From positions 62,001 to 126,000 of the forward strand of contig JAFKJK010000013.1 in assembly GCA_017306015.1 (NCBI GenBank): a stretch of 64,000 nucleotides of DNA. Reading direction: 5' to 3'. Each line of letters opens with the position of its first letter. Within the stretch, counting starts at the first letter, position 1. The notes under the pieces are model-generated. The model searched no databases, was not told where the DNA came from, and saw only the letters and a list, made by a program, of their open reading frames with translations. Below, in pieces: positions 53,677 to 61,568 of the stretch. This stretch comes from Propionibacteriaceae bacterium. Lineage in GTDB: Bacteria > Actinomycetota > Actinomycetes > Propionibacteriales > Propionibacteriaceae. The translations under genes were made by a program, and so were the position numbers.

Positions 53677-54621
53677 GTGACTGAGTTCAACCGGGCCGTC
53701 CCGCGCCGCACGATCCTCGCCGTGCCAGGCTCGTCCGACCGGTTCATCGAGAAGGCGCGGACGCTGCCCGTCGACGGCCTGTTTCTCGACCTCGAGGACG
53801 CCGTCGCGCCGGCGGTGAAGGTGGAGTCGCGCGCCCGGATCGTCGCCGCCCTGAACGCCGAGGACGGCTTCCGGGCCGGCCTGGTCACCGTCCGGGTGAA
53901 CAGCTGGGACAGCCCCTGGACGTACGCCGACGTGATCGACGTGGTCACCGGTGCCGGCGCGAGGCTGGACGCCCTCGTGCTGCCCAAGACCACTTCGGCC
54001 GCCGAAGTGAAGGCCCTCGACCTGCTGCTCACCCAGGTCGAGCACAATGCCGGGCTTCCGGTGGGACGGATCAGCCTCGAGGTGCAGATCGAAGACGCCC
54101 TCGGCCTGCTGCACGTGGCCGAGATCGCCGCGGCCAGCCCGCGGCTCGCGTCCCTGGTGTTCGGGCCGGGCGACTTTATGGCCAGCCTCGGCATGGGCGG
54201 CCTCAGCGTCGGCACCCAGCCGGAGGGCTATCCGGCCGACGCGTTCCACCACGTCCTGGCCTCGATCCTCGTCGCCGCGCGGGCGTACGGATTGCAGGCG
54301 ATCGACGGGCCGTACGTCGCCATTCGCGATGTCGAGGGGTTCCGCCGCTCGGCCGAACTCAGCGCGGCGCTCGGCTACGACGGGAAATGGGTACTGCACC
54401 CGGCGCAGGTCGAGGCGGGCAACGAGGTGTACTCACCCCGTCCGGCCGACTTCGAGCGCGCACAGCGGATCATGGCCGCCTACGCTGAAGCCACCCAGCG
54501 GGCGCGCGGGGCCGTCGGTGCGATCGTCGTCGACTCCGAGATGGTGGACGAGGCGGGCGTGAAGCTGGCGGCCGCGATTCTGGCGCGGGGCGGGGCCGCG
54601 GGAATGGAGGAGAACCGATGA
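53677..54621 (+). CDS. CitE-like CoA-ester lyase (HpcH/HpaI family)
   Basis: A 314-residue TIM-barrel enzyme with RRTILAVPGSSDRFIEKART, DGLFLDLEDAVAP, VKVESRARIVAAL (active-site Arg region), ISLEVQIEDALGLLHVAE (metal Glu) and FGPGDFMASLGM (metal Asp). Related proteins cleave citryl-, malyl- or citramalyl-CoA. GTG 53677 follows a TAGGCT box (53665-53670) by six bases (leaderless). The stop overlaps the ATG of the next gene. Confidence 0.9.
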   Translation: MTEFNRAVPRRTILAVPGSSDRFIEKARTLPVDGLFLDLEDAVAPAVKVESRARIVAALNAEDGFRAGLVTVRVNSWDSPWTYADVIDVVTGAGARLDALVLPKTTSAAEVKALDLLLTQVEHNAGLPVGRISLEVQIEDALGLLHVAEIAAASPRLASLVFGPGDFMASLGMGGLSVGTQPEGYPADAFHHVLASILVAARAYGLQAIDGPYVAIRDVEGFRRSAELSAALGYDGKWVLHPAQVEAGNEVYSPRPADFERAQRIMAAYAEATQRARGAVGAIVVDSEMVDEAGVKLAAAILARGGAAGMEENR

Positions 54622-55373
54622 CCCAGGCGCATCCGACGATGACCGACCTCTTCAAGCTCGAGTACCCCCAGTCGGTCGGTGTGTACGACACCTACAACGA
54701 GGCCCAGAAGGCGGTGGACTTCCTCGCCGACTCCCATTTCCCGGTGCAGAATCTGTGCATCGTCGGCACCGAGCTCCGCTCGGTCGAACGAGTGCTGGGG
54801 CGGCGCACCTGGGGGACGGTGCTCGGCCAGGGGCTGCAGAACGGCCTGAGCACCGGGATCATGGTCTCGCTGCTGCTGTGGGTGCTGCAGCCGGGAGTGA
54901 ACGTGCTCCAGCTGTTCCTCGTCGGCCTCAGCATGGGCCTGATCATCGGTCTGGTGTTCGCCGTCCTCGGGTATGCCATGGCGAGGGGACGGCGCGACTT
55001 CAACTCGGTCAGCCAGACCGTCGCGACCAAGTACGAACTGCTGGCCGAGCACAAGGTCGCCCAGCAGGCCCGCGAGCTGGTCGCGACCATGCCGGGCGCC
55101 CGGGCCGCGATGTTCGCACCGCAGGCAAGCCAACTGGCGTACCCGCAGCAGCCGTACCCGCAGCAGGGCTACGGGCAGCCGGGTTACGGGCAGCCATATC
55201 CTCAGCAGGGATACGGCCAGCCGGGTTACGGGCAGGAGGCCTACGGCCAGCAGCCCTACCCGTCCCCGTACGGCCAGCAGCCCTACCCGGCCCCGGGACA
55301 GCCGCCGGAGCAGTCGCCCCAGCCGAAGGATCCCGCCTCGCCGTCGGAGGAGGACGGGACGCCTCGCGCCTGA
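54618..55373 (+). CDS. General stress protein 17M-like membrane protein with Pro/Gln/Gly/Tyr tail
   Basis: A 251-residue protein. The N-terminal YflT/GSP17M-like domain (SVGVYDTYNEAQKAVDFLAD) is followed by two helices (GIMVSLLLWVLQPGVNVLQL, GLSMGLIIGLVFAVLGYAMA). The last 90 residues are repeats of YPQQGYGQPGYG and are predicted disordered. Such tails occur in actinobacterial membrane stress proteins; function is unknown. ATG 54618 overlaps the CitE-like stop (ATGA). It is convergent with the trpB-like gene, with one base between stops. Confidence 0.88.
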   Translation: MTQAHPTMTDLFKLEYPQSVGVYDTYNEAQKAVDFLADSHFPVQNLCIVGTELRSVERVLGRRTWGTVLGQGLQNGLSTGIMVSLLLWVLQPGVNVLQLFLVGLSMGLIIGLVFAVLGYAMARGRRDFNSVSQTVATKYELLAEHKVAQQARELVATMPGARAAMFAPQASQLAYPQQPYPQQGYGQPGYGQPYPQQGYGQPGYGQEAYGQQPYPSPYGQQPYPAPGQPPEQSPQPKDPASPSEEDGTPRA

Positions 55374-55374
55374 C

Positions 55375-56691
55375 TCAGCTGTCAGCCATGTTGCCGGACA
55401 GGTACTCGGCGTAGGCCGGCAGGTCCAGCTGGCCGGAACCGGAGACGCCGATCACGATCACCGGCGACTCGCCGGCCTCGGTGGCGGCCCTCGCCTGCCG
55501 GATGGCGCCCGCGATGGCGTGGTTCGACTCCGACGCCGGGACGATGCCCTCGGCGCGCGAGAAGACCACCCCGGCCTCGAAGGCCTCGCGCTGCTTGATC
55601 GCGATCGCCTCCATCAGGCCCTCGTGGTAGCAGTGACTGACCAGCGGAGCCATGCCGTGGTAGCGCAGGCCGCCGGCGTGCACGGCCGCCGGGACGAAGT
55701 CAGGGCCGAGGGAGTACATCTTCAGCAGCGGCGTGAGGTGGGCGGTGTCGCCGAAGTCGTAGCGGAACTCGCCCTGGGTCAGCGACGGCGCGGCGGTCGG
55801 CTCGCAGGCGATGATCCTCGTGTTGGCCCTGCCGTCCAGGTTCTCCCTCAGGAACGGGAACGCGATACCTGACAGGTTCGAGCCGCCACCCGCGCAGGCG
55901 AACAGGAAGTCGGCCTTCTCCTCGCCGAACAGCTCGAGCTGCTTCAGCGCCTCCTGCCCGATCACCGTCTGGTGAAGCGCCACGTGGTTCAGCACCGAGC
56001 CGAGCGAGTAGGACGCGTCCGGATCCTTGGCCGCAGCCTCGACGGCCTCCGAGATGGCCATACCGAGGCTGCCGGTGGTGTCGGGGAATTGCTCGCGCAG
56101 CGCGCGTCCGGCCTCGGTGAGCCCGGACGGGCTGGAGTGCACCTTCGCCCCGAATGTCTCCATCAGCACGTGACGGTACGGCTTGCCCTCGTAGGAACTG
56201 CGAACCTGCCAGATCTCGCAGGACAGCCCGAAGATCTGGGACGCGAAGGCCAGCGCCGAACCCCACTGGCCGGCACCGGTCTCGGTGGTCAGCCGAGTCC
56301 GTCCGGCGATCTTGTTGTAGTAGGCCTGAGCGATGGCGGAGTTCGTCTTGTGACTGCCCACGGGCGAGGCACCCTCGTACTTGTAGTAGATGCGGGCCGT
56401 CGTGCCGAGCGCGGCCTCCAGTCGGCGCGCCCGGTAGAACGGCGACGGCCGCCACAGCCGGTAGATGTCGTGGACCTCGGCCGGGATCTCGATCCAGCGC
56501 TCGGTCGATGCCTCCTGCTCGATCAGGCCCATCGGGAACAGCGGCGCCAGGTCGTCGGGAGTCAGCGGCTGCTGGGTTCCCGGGTGCAGCGGCGGAGCCG
56601 GGGGAGTGGGCAGGTCGGCGACGATGTTGTACCAGTGGGTCGGCATCTCCGCCTCGTCCAGGACAACCTTCGCCTGCTTCACATCGGCCAC
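55375..56691 (-). CDS. trpB: TrpB2-type tryptophan synthase beta chain
   Basis: A 438-residue PLP enzyme of the TrpB2 group, recognisable by the N-terminal extension (MPTHWYNIVADLPTPPAPPL) and the Lys motif EGASPVGSHKTNSAIAQAYY. Others are TETGAGQWGSALAFASQIFG, FACAGGGSNLSGIAFPFLRE (phosphate loop) and EGIVPASESNHAIAGAI. TrpB2 enzymes make tryptophan from indole and serine, often without TrpA. No trpA is nearby. GTG 56691 has GGAG six bases upstream. Confidence 0.94.
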   Translation of the reverse strand: MADVKQAKVVLDEAEMPTHWYNIVADLPTPPAPPLHPGTQQPLTPDDLAPLFPMGLIEQEASTERWIEIPAEVHDIYRLWRPSPFYRARRLEAALGTTARIYYKYEGASPVGSHKTNSAIAQAYYNKIAGRTRLTTETGAGQWGSALAFASQIFGLSCEIWQVRSSYEGKPYRHVLMETFGAKVHSSPSGLTEAGRALREQFPDTTGSLGMAISEAVEAAAKDPDASYSLGSVLNHVALHQTVIGQEALKQLELFGEEKADFLFACAGGGSNLSGIAFPFLRENLDGRANTRIIACEPTAAPSLTQGEFRYDFGDTAHLTPLLKMYSLGPDFVPAAVHAGGLRYHGMAPLVSHCYHEGLMEAIAIKQREAFEAGVVFSRAEGIVPASESNHAIAGAIRQARAATEAGESPVIVIGVSGSGQLDLPAYAEYLSGNMADS

Positions 56692-56762
56692 GACAACTCC
56701 TCGGTTCGGGTTCGTCCGCCGGATCGGCGGGTGGCAGCACCTTATTGGCGGTCGGCAAGAAC

Positions 56763-56838
56763 GGGACATTTCGGCCAAGGGATGGGCTTCCCTCGGGCAT
56801 CCGCCGAAGTCCAGCCCCGGTCGAGGCAGTTTCGTCCC
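56763..56838. repeat. 76-bp GGGAC/GTCCC-type element (diverged)
   Basis: GGGACATTTCGGCC starts it and GAGGCAGTTTCGTCCC ends it, exactly 76 bp. It lies in the divergent gap between trpB and the DUF2975 gene, where a terminator would make no sense. Confidence 0.78.
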
Positions 56839-56880
56839 GTTCCGGTGCCGGACGCGGCAGGCTGCCTCGCCGCCCGGGTC

Positions 56881-56924
56881 TTGACGGGTTATCGACAATC
56901 GTTATACTTATCGACAGTCGATAA
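56881..56924 (+). promoter_or_regulatory. Promoter with double operator before DUF2975/HTH operon
   Basis: TTGACG (-35, 56881-56886) and TATACT (-10, 56903-56908) are 16 bases apart. TTATCGACAATCGTTAT (56889-56905) fills the spacer. TTATCGACAGTCGATAA (56908-56924), a perfect 8-1-8 palindrome, follows with starts 19 bases apart. Two occupied sites would block the promoter completely. Confidence 0.85.
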
Positions 56925-56947
56925 GGTTCTTGCCTCGGGAGGTCCAC

Positions 56948-57688
56948 ATGTCCGTCGCTCCGATGATCCTGCTGGCCTTCATGCTGGGGCCGGCCGTGCT
57001 CGCCGTCCCCGTGCTGGTCATGCTCGCGGCGGGCAGGGGCGGTCCGAACCTGGCGAGGATCGTCACGGTCGTCGCCGGTGTGGCGCTCGTGGCGGCGGCA
57101 CTCTGGGTCGCTGCGGCGCTCATCAACCTGGGCGGGGACACCACCAGGGTCGTCATTCCGGTCGCGCCGACGCCGGTGAAGGTGCCGGCGGGGGTCACTC
57201 TCGACGCAACCGCCACCTTCGAGCAAGGAAGCTTTGATCACCTCAGTGTCTGGGTCACCGGGCTGCCCCTCACCACCCGCCTGGTCATGACGACCGCCGC
57301 GCTCCTCTCGGCGGCGACCACGGTTGCGGTTGCGCTGGTGGTACTTCGGCTGGTCCGGTCGATGCGGGAGGGTGACCCGTTCGCGCTCGGCTCGCGTGCC
57401 CTGCGGACGACCGGCTGGATCGTGCTGATCGGCGGCAGCCTCGCCACCTGGGTTGGCAACGTGGGCGACTGGATGGCCTCCGCGGATCTGTTCCGGCTGC
57501 ACAGCTGGTCTGCGGTGGGGACTGTCTCGGGCATCGCTGACCTCAGTGAACTCGGCTGGCCGGACGCCGCCCCCGTCCAGCTCGACCTGCCGTGGGCTGC
57601 GCTGACGATCGGCATCGTCCTCGCCCTGCTCGCGGCCGTGTTCCGCTACGGAGAGCGGCTGCGCCACGACACCGAAGGCCTGGTCTGA
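56948..57688 (+). CDS. DUF2975-like membrane protein
   Basis: A 246-residue membrane protein with helices at about 5-28, 35-60, 112-136, 158-180 and 216-240. RLVRSMREGDPFALGSRALR between helices 3 and 4 is the characteristic DUF2975 loop (GxPF). Function is unknown. GGGAGG (56937-56942) precedes ATG 56948. The HTH gene begins at its stop codon (TGATG). Confidence 0.85.
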   Translation: MSVAPMILLAFMLGPAVLAVPVLVMLAAGRGGPNLARIVTVVAGVALVAAALWVAAALINLGGDTTRVVIPVAPTPVKVPAGVTLDATATFEQGSFDHLSVWVTGLPLTTRLVMTTAALLSAATTVAVALVVLRLVRSMREGDPFALGSRALRTTGWIVLIGGSLATWVGNVGDWMASADLFRLHSWSAVGTVSGIADLSELGWPDAAPVQLDLPWAALTIGIVLALLAAVFRYGERLRHDTEGLV

Positions 57689-57915
57689 TGCCACCCGAGG
57701 ACGACGGCGGACGGATCCACTGCCGACTCGACGAGCTACTGGCCGACCGCGGCATGACCCTCACCCGGCTGTCCGAACTCGTCGGAGTCAGTCTGGTGAA
57801 CCTCTCGGTGCTGAAGAACGACCGGGCGCGGGCGATCCGGTTCTCCACCCTCACCGCGATCTGCGACGCGCTCGACTGCTCGGTCGGGGACGTCCTCGTG
57901 GTGGCGCCGAGCTGA
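57688..57915 (+). CDS. Cro/C1-type HTH regulator (YozG-like)
   Basis: A 75-residue protein, RLDELLADRGMTLTRLSELV / VSLVNLSVLKNDRARAIRFS / CDALDCSVGDVLV, i.e. an HTH_26 single domain. These regulators are regularly paired with DUF2975 proteins; it is the best candidate to bind the TTATCGAC operators upstream of the operon. It converges on the pepP gene with no spacing. Confidence 0.9.
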   Translation: MPPEDDGGRIHCRLDELLADRGMTLTRLSELVGVSLVNLSVLKNDRARAIRFSTLTAICDALDCSVGDVLVVAPS

Positions 57916-59406
57916 TCAGCGAGCCCAGATGGCCGCCATCCAGGCCTCGACCTCGTCCGGATCGCGGGGGAGGTGGGACGAGAGGATCTCGCAGCCGTCC
58001 TCGGTGATCACGATGTCGTCCTCGATCCGGACGCCGATGCCGCGCAGTTCCTCCGGCACGAGCAGGTCGGTCGCCTTCAGGTAGATCCCCGGCTCGACGG
58101 TGATCACCATGCCGGGCCTCAGTTCCGCGTCCCGGTAGTTCTCGGCGCGGGCCTGTGCGCAGTCGTGGACATCGATGCCGAGGTGGTGGGACGTGCCGTG
58201 CACCATCCAGCGGCGATGCTGCCCGCCGGTGTCGGGGTTCAGCGACTCCTCGGCGCTGACCGGCAGCAGTCCCCACTCGGCCAGGTGCCGGGCCACGACG
58301 GCGATCGCCGCGGCGTGCACGTCGGAGAACTTCGCCCCCGGCTTCGCCGCGGCAAAGCCGGCCGCCTGGGCTTCGAGGACGGCGGTGTACACCTTGCGCT
58401 GGGCATCGGAGAACGTCCCCGAGACCGGCAGGGTGCGGGTGATGTCGGCGGTGTAGAGCGACTCGGCCTCGACGCCGGCGTCCATCAGCAGCAGGTCGCC
58501 GGAATGCAGGTCGCCGTCGTTGCGGATCCAGTGCAGTGTATTGGCGTGGTCACCACTGGCGGCGATGGTGTCGTAGCCGACCGCGTTGGCGGCGTGTCGC
58601 GCGTACAGGCCGAAGACGCCCTCGACCCAGCGTTCGCCGCGGCCTCGCTCGACCGCCGCGGGCAGGTCGGCGACGACCGCCTCGAAGCCGGCGGCGGTGT
58701 CCGCGCAAGCCTGCCTCAGCTCGGCGAGCTCGAAGTCGTCCTTGACCAGCCGGGCCTCCGACAGCCATACCCCGAACGCCTCGTCGGCGGCCTTGGCGGC
58801 TTCGGTGTCCACCCCCGAACCGCGACGGGCAGCGTCCAGCCGTTCGGTGATGGCGGCATCGGCGTCCCGCAGCAGATGCACCGGGACGGTGTCCAGGCCA
58901 CGGACGAGGGCGGCGTCCAGATCGGCGATCGGTGCGCAGGCTAGGCCACCGGTGAGCGCGCTCATCTCCTCCAGCGACTCACGCTGGCCCACCCACATCT
59001 CGCCGTAGCGGGCGTCGGCGTAGAACTCGGGATCGGTGCGTGGGGCGCGCGGCTTGAAGTACAAGGTCGCGGTCGCGTCCGGTTCGATGACCAGGACGGC
59101 GTCAGGTTCGCGGTCAGAACCCAGCCCGGTGAGCCAGGCGAAGGCGGAGTGTGGCCGGAACCGGAAGTCGGTGTCGTTGGTGCGCACCTTCAGTCCGCCC
59201 GCGGGGACGACCAGCCGCGTCCCGGGAAACGCAGCGGCGATCCGCGCCCGGCGTTCCGCGGCCGGCCCCGTCGCCGGGAGCGCGGTGGGCAACTCAGCGG
59301 GGTATGGCGCCCAGCCGGTGGGGATGAACTCAGTGAAGGCCTTCGAGAAGGGTGTCTGCCGGTTCGGGAGCTTCGGCTGCTCCTCGCTGGTGGCTGGGTC
59401 GTTCAT
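57916..59406 (-). CDS. pepP: Xaa-Pro aminopeptidase (aminopeptidase P)
   Basis: A 496-residue M24B metallopeptidase. The N-terminal creatinase-like domain contains FRPHSAFAWLTGLGSDREPD. The catalytic pita-bread domain shows LLMDAGVEAESLYTADITRT (two metal Asp), WMVHGTSHHLGIDVHDC (metal His), ITVEPGIYL (Glu) and GVRIEDDIVIT (Glu). It removes residues preceding proline. ATG 59406 follows a TAGCAT box by seven bases (59414-59419, minus strand; leaderless). Confidence 0.95.
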   Translation of the reverse strand: MNDPATSEEQPKLPNRQTPFSKAFTEFIPTGWAPYPAELPTALPATGPAAERRARIAAAFPGTRLVVPAGGLKVRTNDTDFRFRPHSAFAWLTGLGSDREPDAVLVIEPDATATLYFKPRAPRTDPEFYADARYGEMWVGQRESLEEMSALTGGLACAPIADLDAALVRGLDTVPVHLLRDADAAITERLDAARRGSGVDTEAAKAADEAFGVWLSEARLVKDDFELAELRQACADTAAGFEAVVADLPAAVERGRGERWVEGVFGLYARHAANAVGYDTIAASGDHANTLHWIRNDGDLHSGDLLLMDAGVEAESLYTADITRTLPVSGTFSDAQRKVYTAVLEAQAAGFAAAKPGAKFSDVHAAAIAVVARHLAEWGLLPVSAEESLNPDTGGQHRRWMVHGTSHHLGIDVHDCAQARAENYRDAELRPGMVITVEPGIYLKATDLLVPEELRGIGVRIEDDIVITEDGCEILSSHLPRDPDEVEAWMAAIWAR

Positions 59407-59467
59407 GGAAGCGATGCTATCTCTGTGGGGCCGGCGCCGCCCGGCGGGCTCGGTGCCGGGGGGGATT

Positions 59468-60254
59468 GGGACGGAACGCCCACTGGATCGTCGGCGATGG
59501 TGGAATCCGGCGGTGTCCGGGCGACCCAGGGGAGCTCTGTCCCATTCGTGCGGTTGGGAGGGCGGGCGATTCAATCGCTGGATCGTCGGCAGTGGCGACA
59601 CCCGCTGGCTTCGCCGCGACCTGGACGAGGTCCCGTTCAGGCGGCTGGTGGCGGGAACGGGACGAATCGGTCACTGGGCCGTAGTCACCAACGAGATCCG
59701 TTGGTTTCGCCGCCACCTGAGGGAGGTCTGTCCCACTCCGCAGCAGGGTGACTGAGGGAGCAGCAGGGTGATTGAGGGAATGGAGCGAGACGACAGCTGG
59801 CCCTGCGGCCGGGATGACCGGTGCCCATGCTGGGAAATGGGGTCCGTCCCAGCGTCGGGTGGCCTGGAGGACTGGGACGAATCGGCCGCTGGATCATCGG
59901 CGGTGGCGAGATCCGGCGGCATTTCGGCGACTCGGGGGATGCTTGTCCCATTCTGGCGGCGAGCTGGCCGGCGATGGAGTGCGACGACAGCTGGCTCAGC
60001 GACATGGGGGAGGTTTTCCCGGTCCGGCGCGCGTCCATCGAGCTGGGGCGTCCATCGAACTGGCGGTGTCCCGGACCTGGGGGCATCCATCGAGCTGGGG
60101 GAGGTCCATCGAGCTGGGGCATCCATTGAGCTGGGGGCGTCCATGGACCGGGGCGTCTATTCGGGCCGCTGCGAGAATGGGACAAAACGGCCGCTGAATC
60201 GTCGGCGGTGCCGATATCGGCCGGTGTCCCTGCGACGCGGGGGAGGTCTGTCCC
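59468..60254. repeat. Four 76-bp GGGAC/GTCCC elements
   Basis: Elements at 59468-59543, 59659-59734, 59874-59949 and 60179-60254. This subgroup shares GGGACGAATCGGCCGCTGGA on the left and GGGGGAGGTCTGTCCC on the right, with most interior positions matching loosely (for example GGATCRTCGGCGGTGG). A degenerate copy lies at about 59564-59634. They fill the 921-base divergent gap between pepP and the zinc-ribbon operon. Confidence 0.85.
60031..60165. repeat. Degenerate 16-20 bp tandem repeat
   Basis: About seven units based on GTCCATCGAGCTGGGGGC, some changed to CCATTGAGCTGGG or CCATGGACCGGGG, lie between the third and fourth 76-bp elements. Confidence 0.82.
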
Positions 60255-60327
60255 AATCGTCGGGGCGGGCGCGACTCGGCGCCACGGGTGAGCCGGTAAG
60301 GTCGGGGCACAACATCAGGAGGTTCGG

Positions 60328-61071
60328 ATGAAGGCTGCTCCGGCTGCACAGGCACGGCTCCTCGACCTGCAGGCGACCGATACCGCCATCGCCCAGCTCA
60401 CCCATCGCAGGCAGGCGCTACCCGAGCACGCCGCGATCGCCGACGGCAAGGCCGAACGCGCCCGGCTCGTGTCGGACCTCGTCGCAGCCAGGACGCGGGC
60501 GTCCGATCTGCAGGCCGAGGCCGACAAGGCCGAGGCCGACCTGGTGCCGGTCCGGGAGCGCCGCGCCCGCGACCAGCAGCGCCTCGACGACGGCGTGGTC
60601 AACGAGGCGAAGTCGATCAGCGTGCTGACCGAAGAGATCGCCCACCTCGACCGCAGGATCAGCGACCTCGAGGACGCCGAACTGCAGGCGATGGAGGACC
60701 TGGACGAGGCGACAGCGCGCGAGCAGGAACTCAGTGCCCGGCTCGCCGAGCTGGAAGCGTCCGTCCGGGCGCTGATCGCCTCCCGCGACGAGCAGGTCGT
60801 CCAGCTGGACGCCGAGATCGCGGCGCAGCAGCAGGCCCGCGACGGCATGGTCGGCGAGATTCCGGCCGATCTGCTGGCCCTGTACGACCGGATCAGGGCG
60901 CGGAGCGGGGGGCTCGCCGCGGTCGAACTCGCCGGACGCCGTTGCTCGGGATGCCAGATCGAGGCAACCCCGAGCGCGTTGGCCGGCTACGGCGCTGCAG
61001 CCGAGGACGACGTGCTGCGCTGTGAGGAGTGTGAGCGGATCCTGGTCCGCAGCCACGGTCGGTCGGCCTGA
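60328..61071 (+). CDS. Coiled-coil C4 zinc-ribbon protein
   Basis: A 247-residue protein. Residues 1-170 are a long charged coiled coil (AEDLDEATAREQEL-like heptads). The C-terminus has AGRRCSGCQIEATPSAL ... VLRCEECERILVRS, a zf-RING_7-type zinc ribbon (CT398-like family). A nucleic-acid role is suspected. It is the first gene of a three-gene operon; its stop overlaps the ATG of the RNase H gene (TGATG). Confidence 0.9.
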   Translation: MKAAPAAQARLLDLQATDTAIAQLTHRRQALPEHAAIADGKAERARLVSDLVAARTRASDLQAEADKAEADLVPVRERRARDQQRLDDGVVNEAKSISVLTEEIAHLDRRISDLEDAELQAMEDLDEATAREQELSARLAELEASVRALIASRDEQVVQLDAEIAAQQQARDGMVGEIPADLLALYDRIRARSGGLAAVELAGRRCSGCQIEATPSALAGYGAAAEDDVLRCEECERILVRSHGRSA

Positions 61072-61568
61072 TGCCGCGTCCGCCGCGGCTGCCGCAGGGT
61101 GGCCCGTCGATCTTCGACGACGTCCCGCCACCGGACGCGGCGCAGCCCGTTCGCACCCTCGTCGTCGAGGCGGACGGCGGGTCGCGGGGGAATCCCGGGC
61201 CGGCCGCCTACGGGGCACTGGTCCGCGACGCGGACGGGACCGTCCTCGACTCCGAGGCCCGGACGCTGGGGGTGGCCACCAACAACGTCGCCGAGTACTC
61301 CGGGCTCGTCGCCGGGCTGGAGCTGGCCCGGACGATCGACCAGACGGCAGCTGTCGAGGTCCGGATGGACTCCAGGCTCGTGATCGAGCAGATGGCCGGG
61401 CGCTGGAAGACCAAGCACGCCGACCTCAAGCCGCTGGCCCAGCGGGCCGCCTCACTGTGCGCCGCCGAGATGACCTGGACGTGGGTGCGGCGGGCGGAGA
61501 ACAGCGCCGCTGACGGTCTGGTCAATGCCGCGCTGGACGGCCGTCCGCAGCCCCGCAGGAACAGCTGA
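61071..61568 (+). CDS. Ribonuclease H-like protein
   Basis: A 165-residue RNase HI-fold protein. Acidic residues of the DEDD site are visible in VEADGGSRGNPGPAAYG (Asp), NNVAEYSGLVAGLELA (Glu), VRMDSRLVIEQMAGRWK (Asp) and NSAADGLVNAAL (Asp). In mycobacteria the equivalent domain is fused to a phosphatase (Rv2228c type); here it stands alone. It probably cleaves RNA in RNA-DNA hybrids. It overlaps both neighbours by one base. Confidence 0.9.
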   Translation: MPRPPRLPQGGPSIFDDVPPPDAAQPVRTLVVEADGGSRGNPGPAAYGALVRDADGTVLDSEARTLGVATNNVAEYSGLVAGLELARTIDQTAAVEVRMDSRLVIEQMAGRWKTKHADLKPLAQRAASLCAAEMTWTWVRRAENSAADGLVNAALDGRPQPRRNS

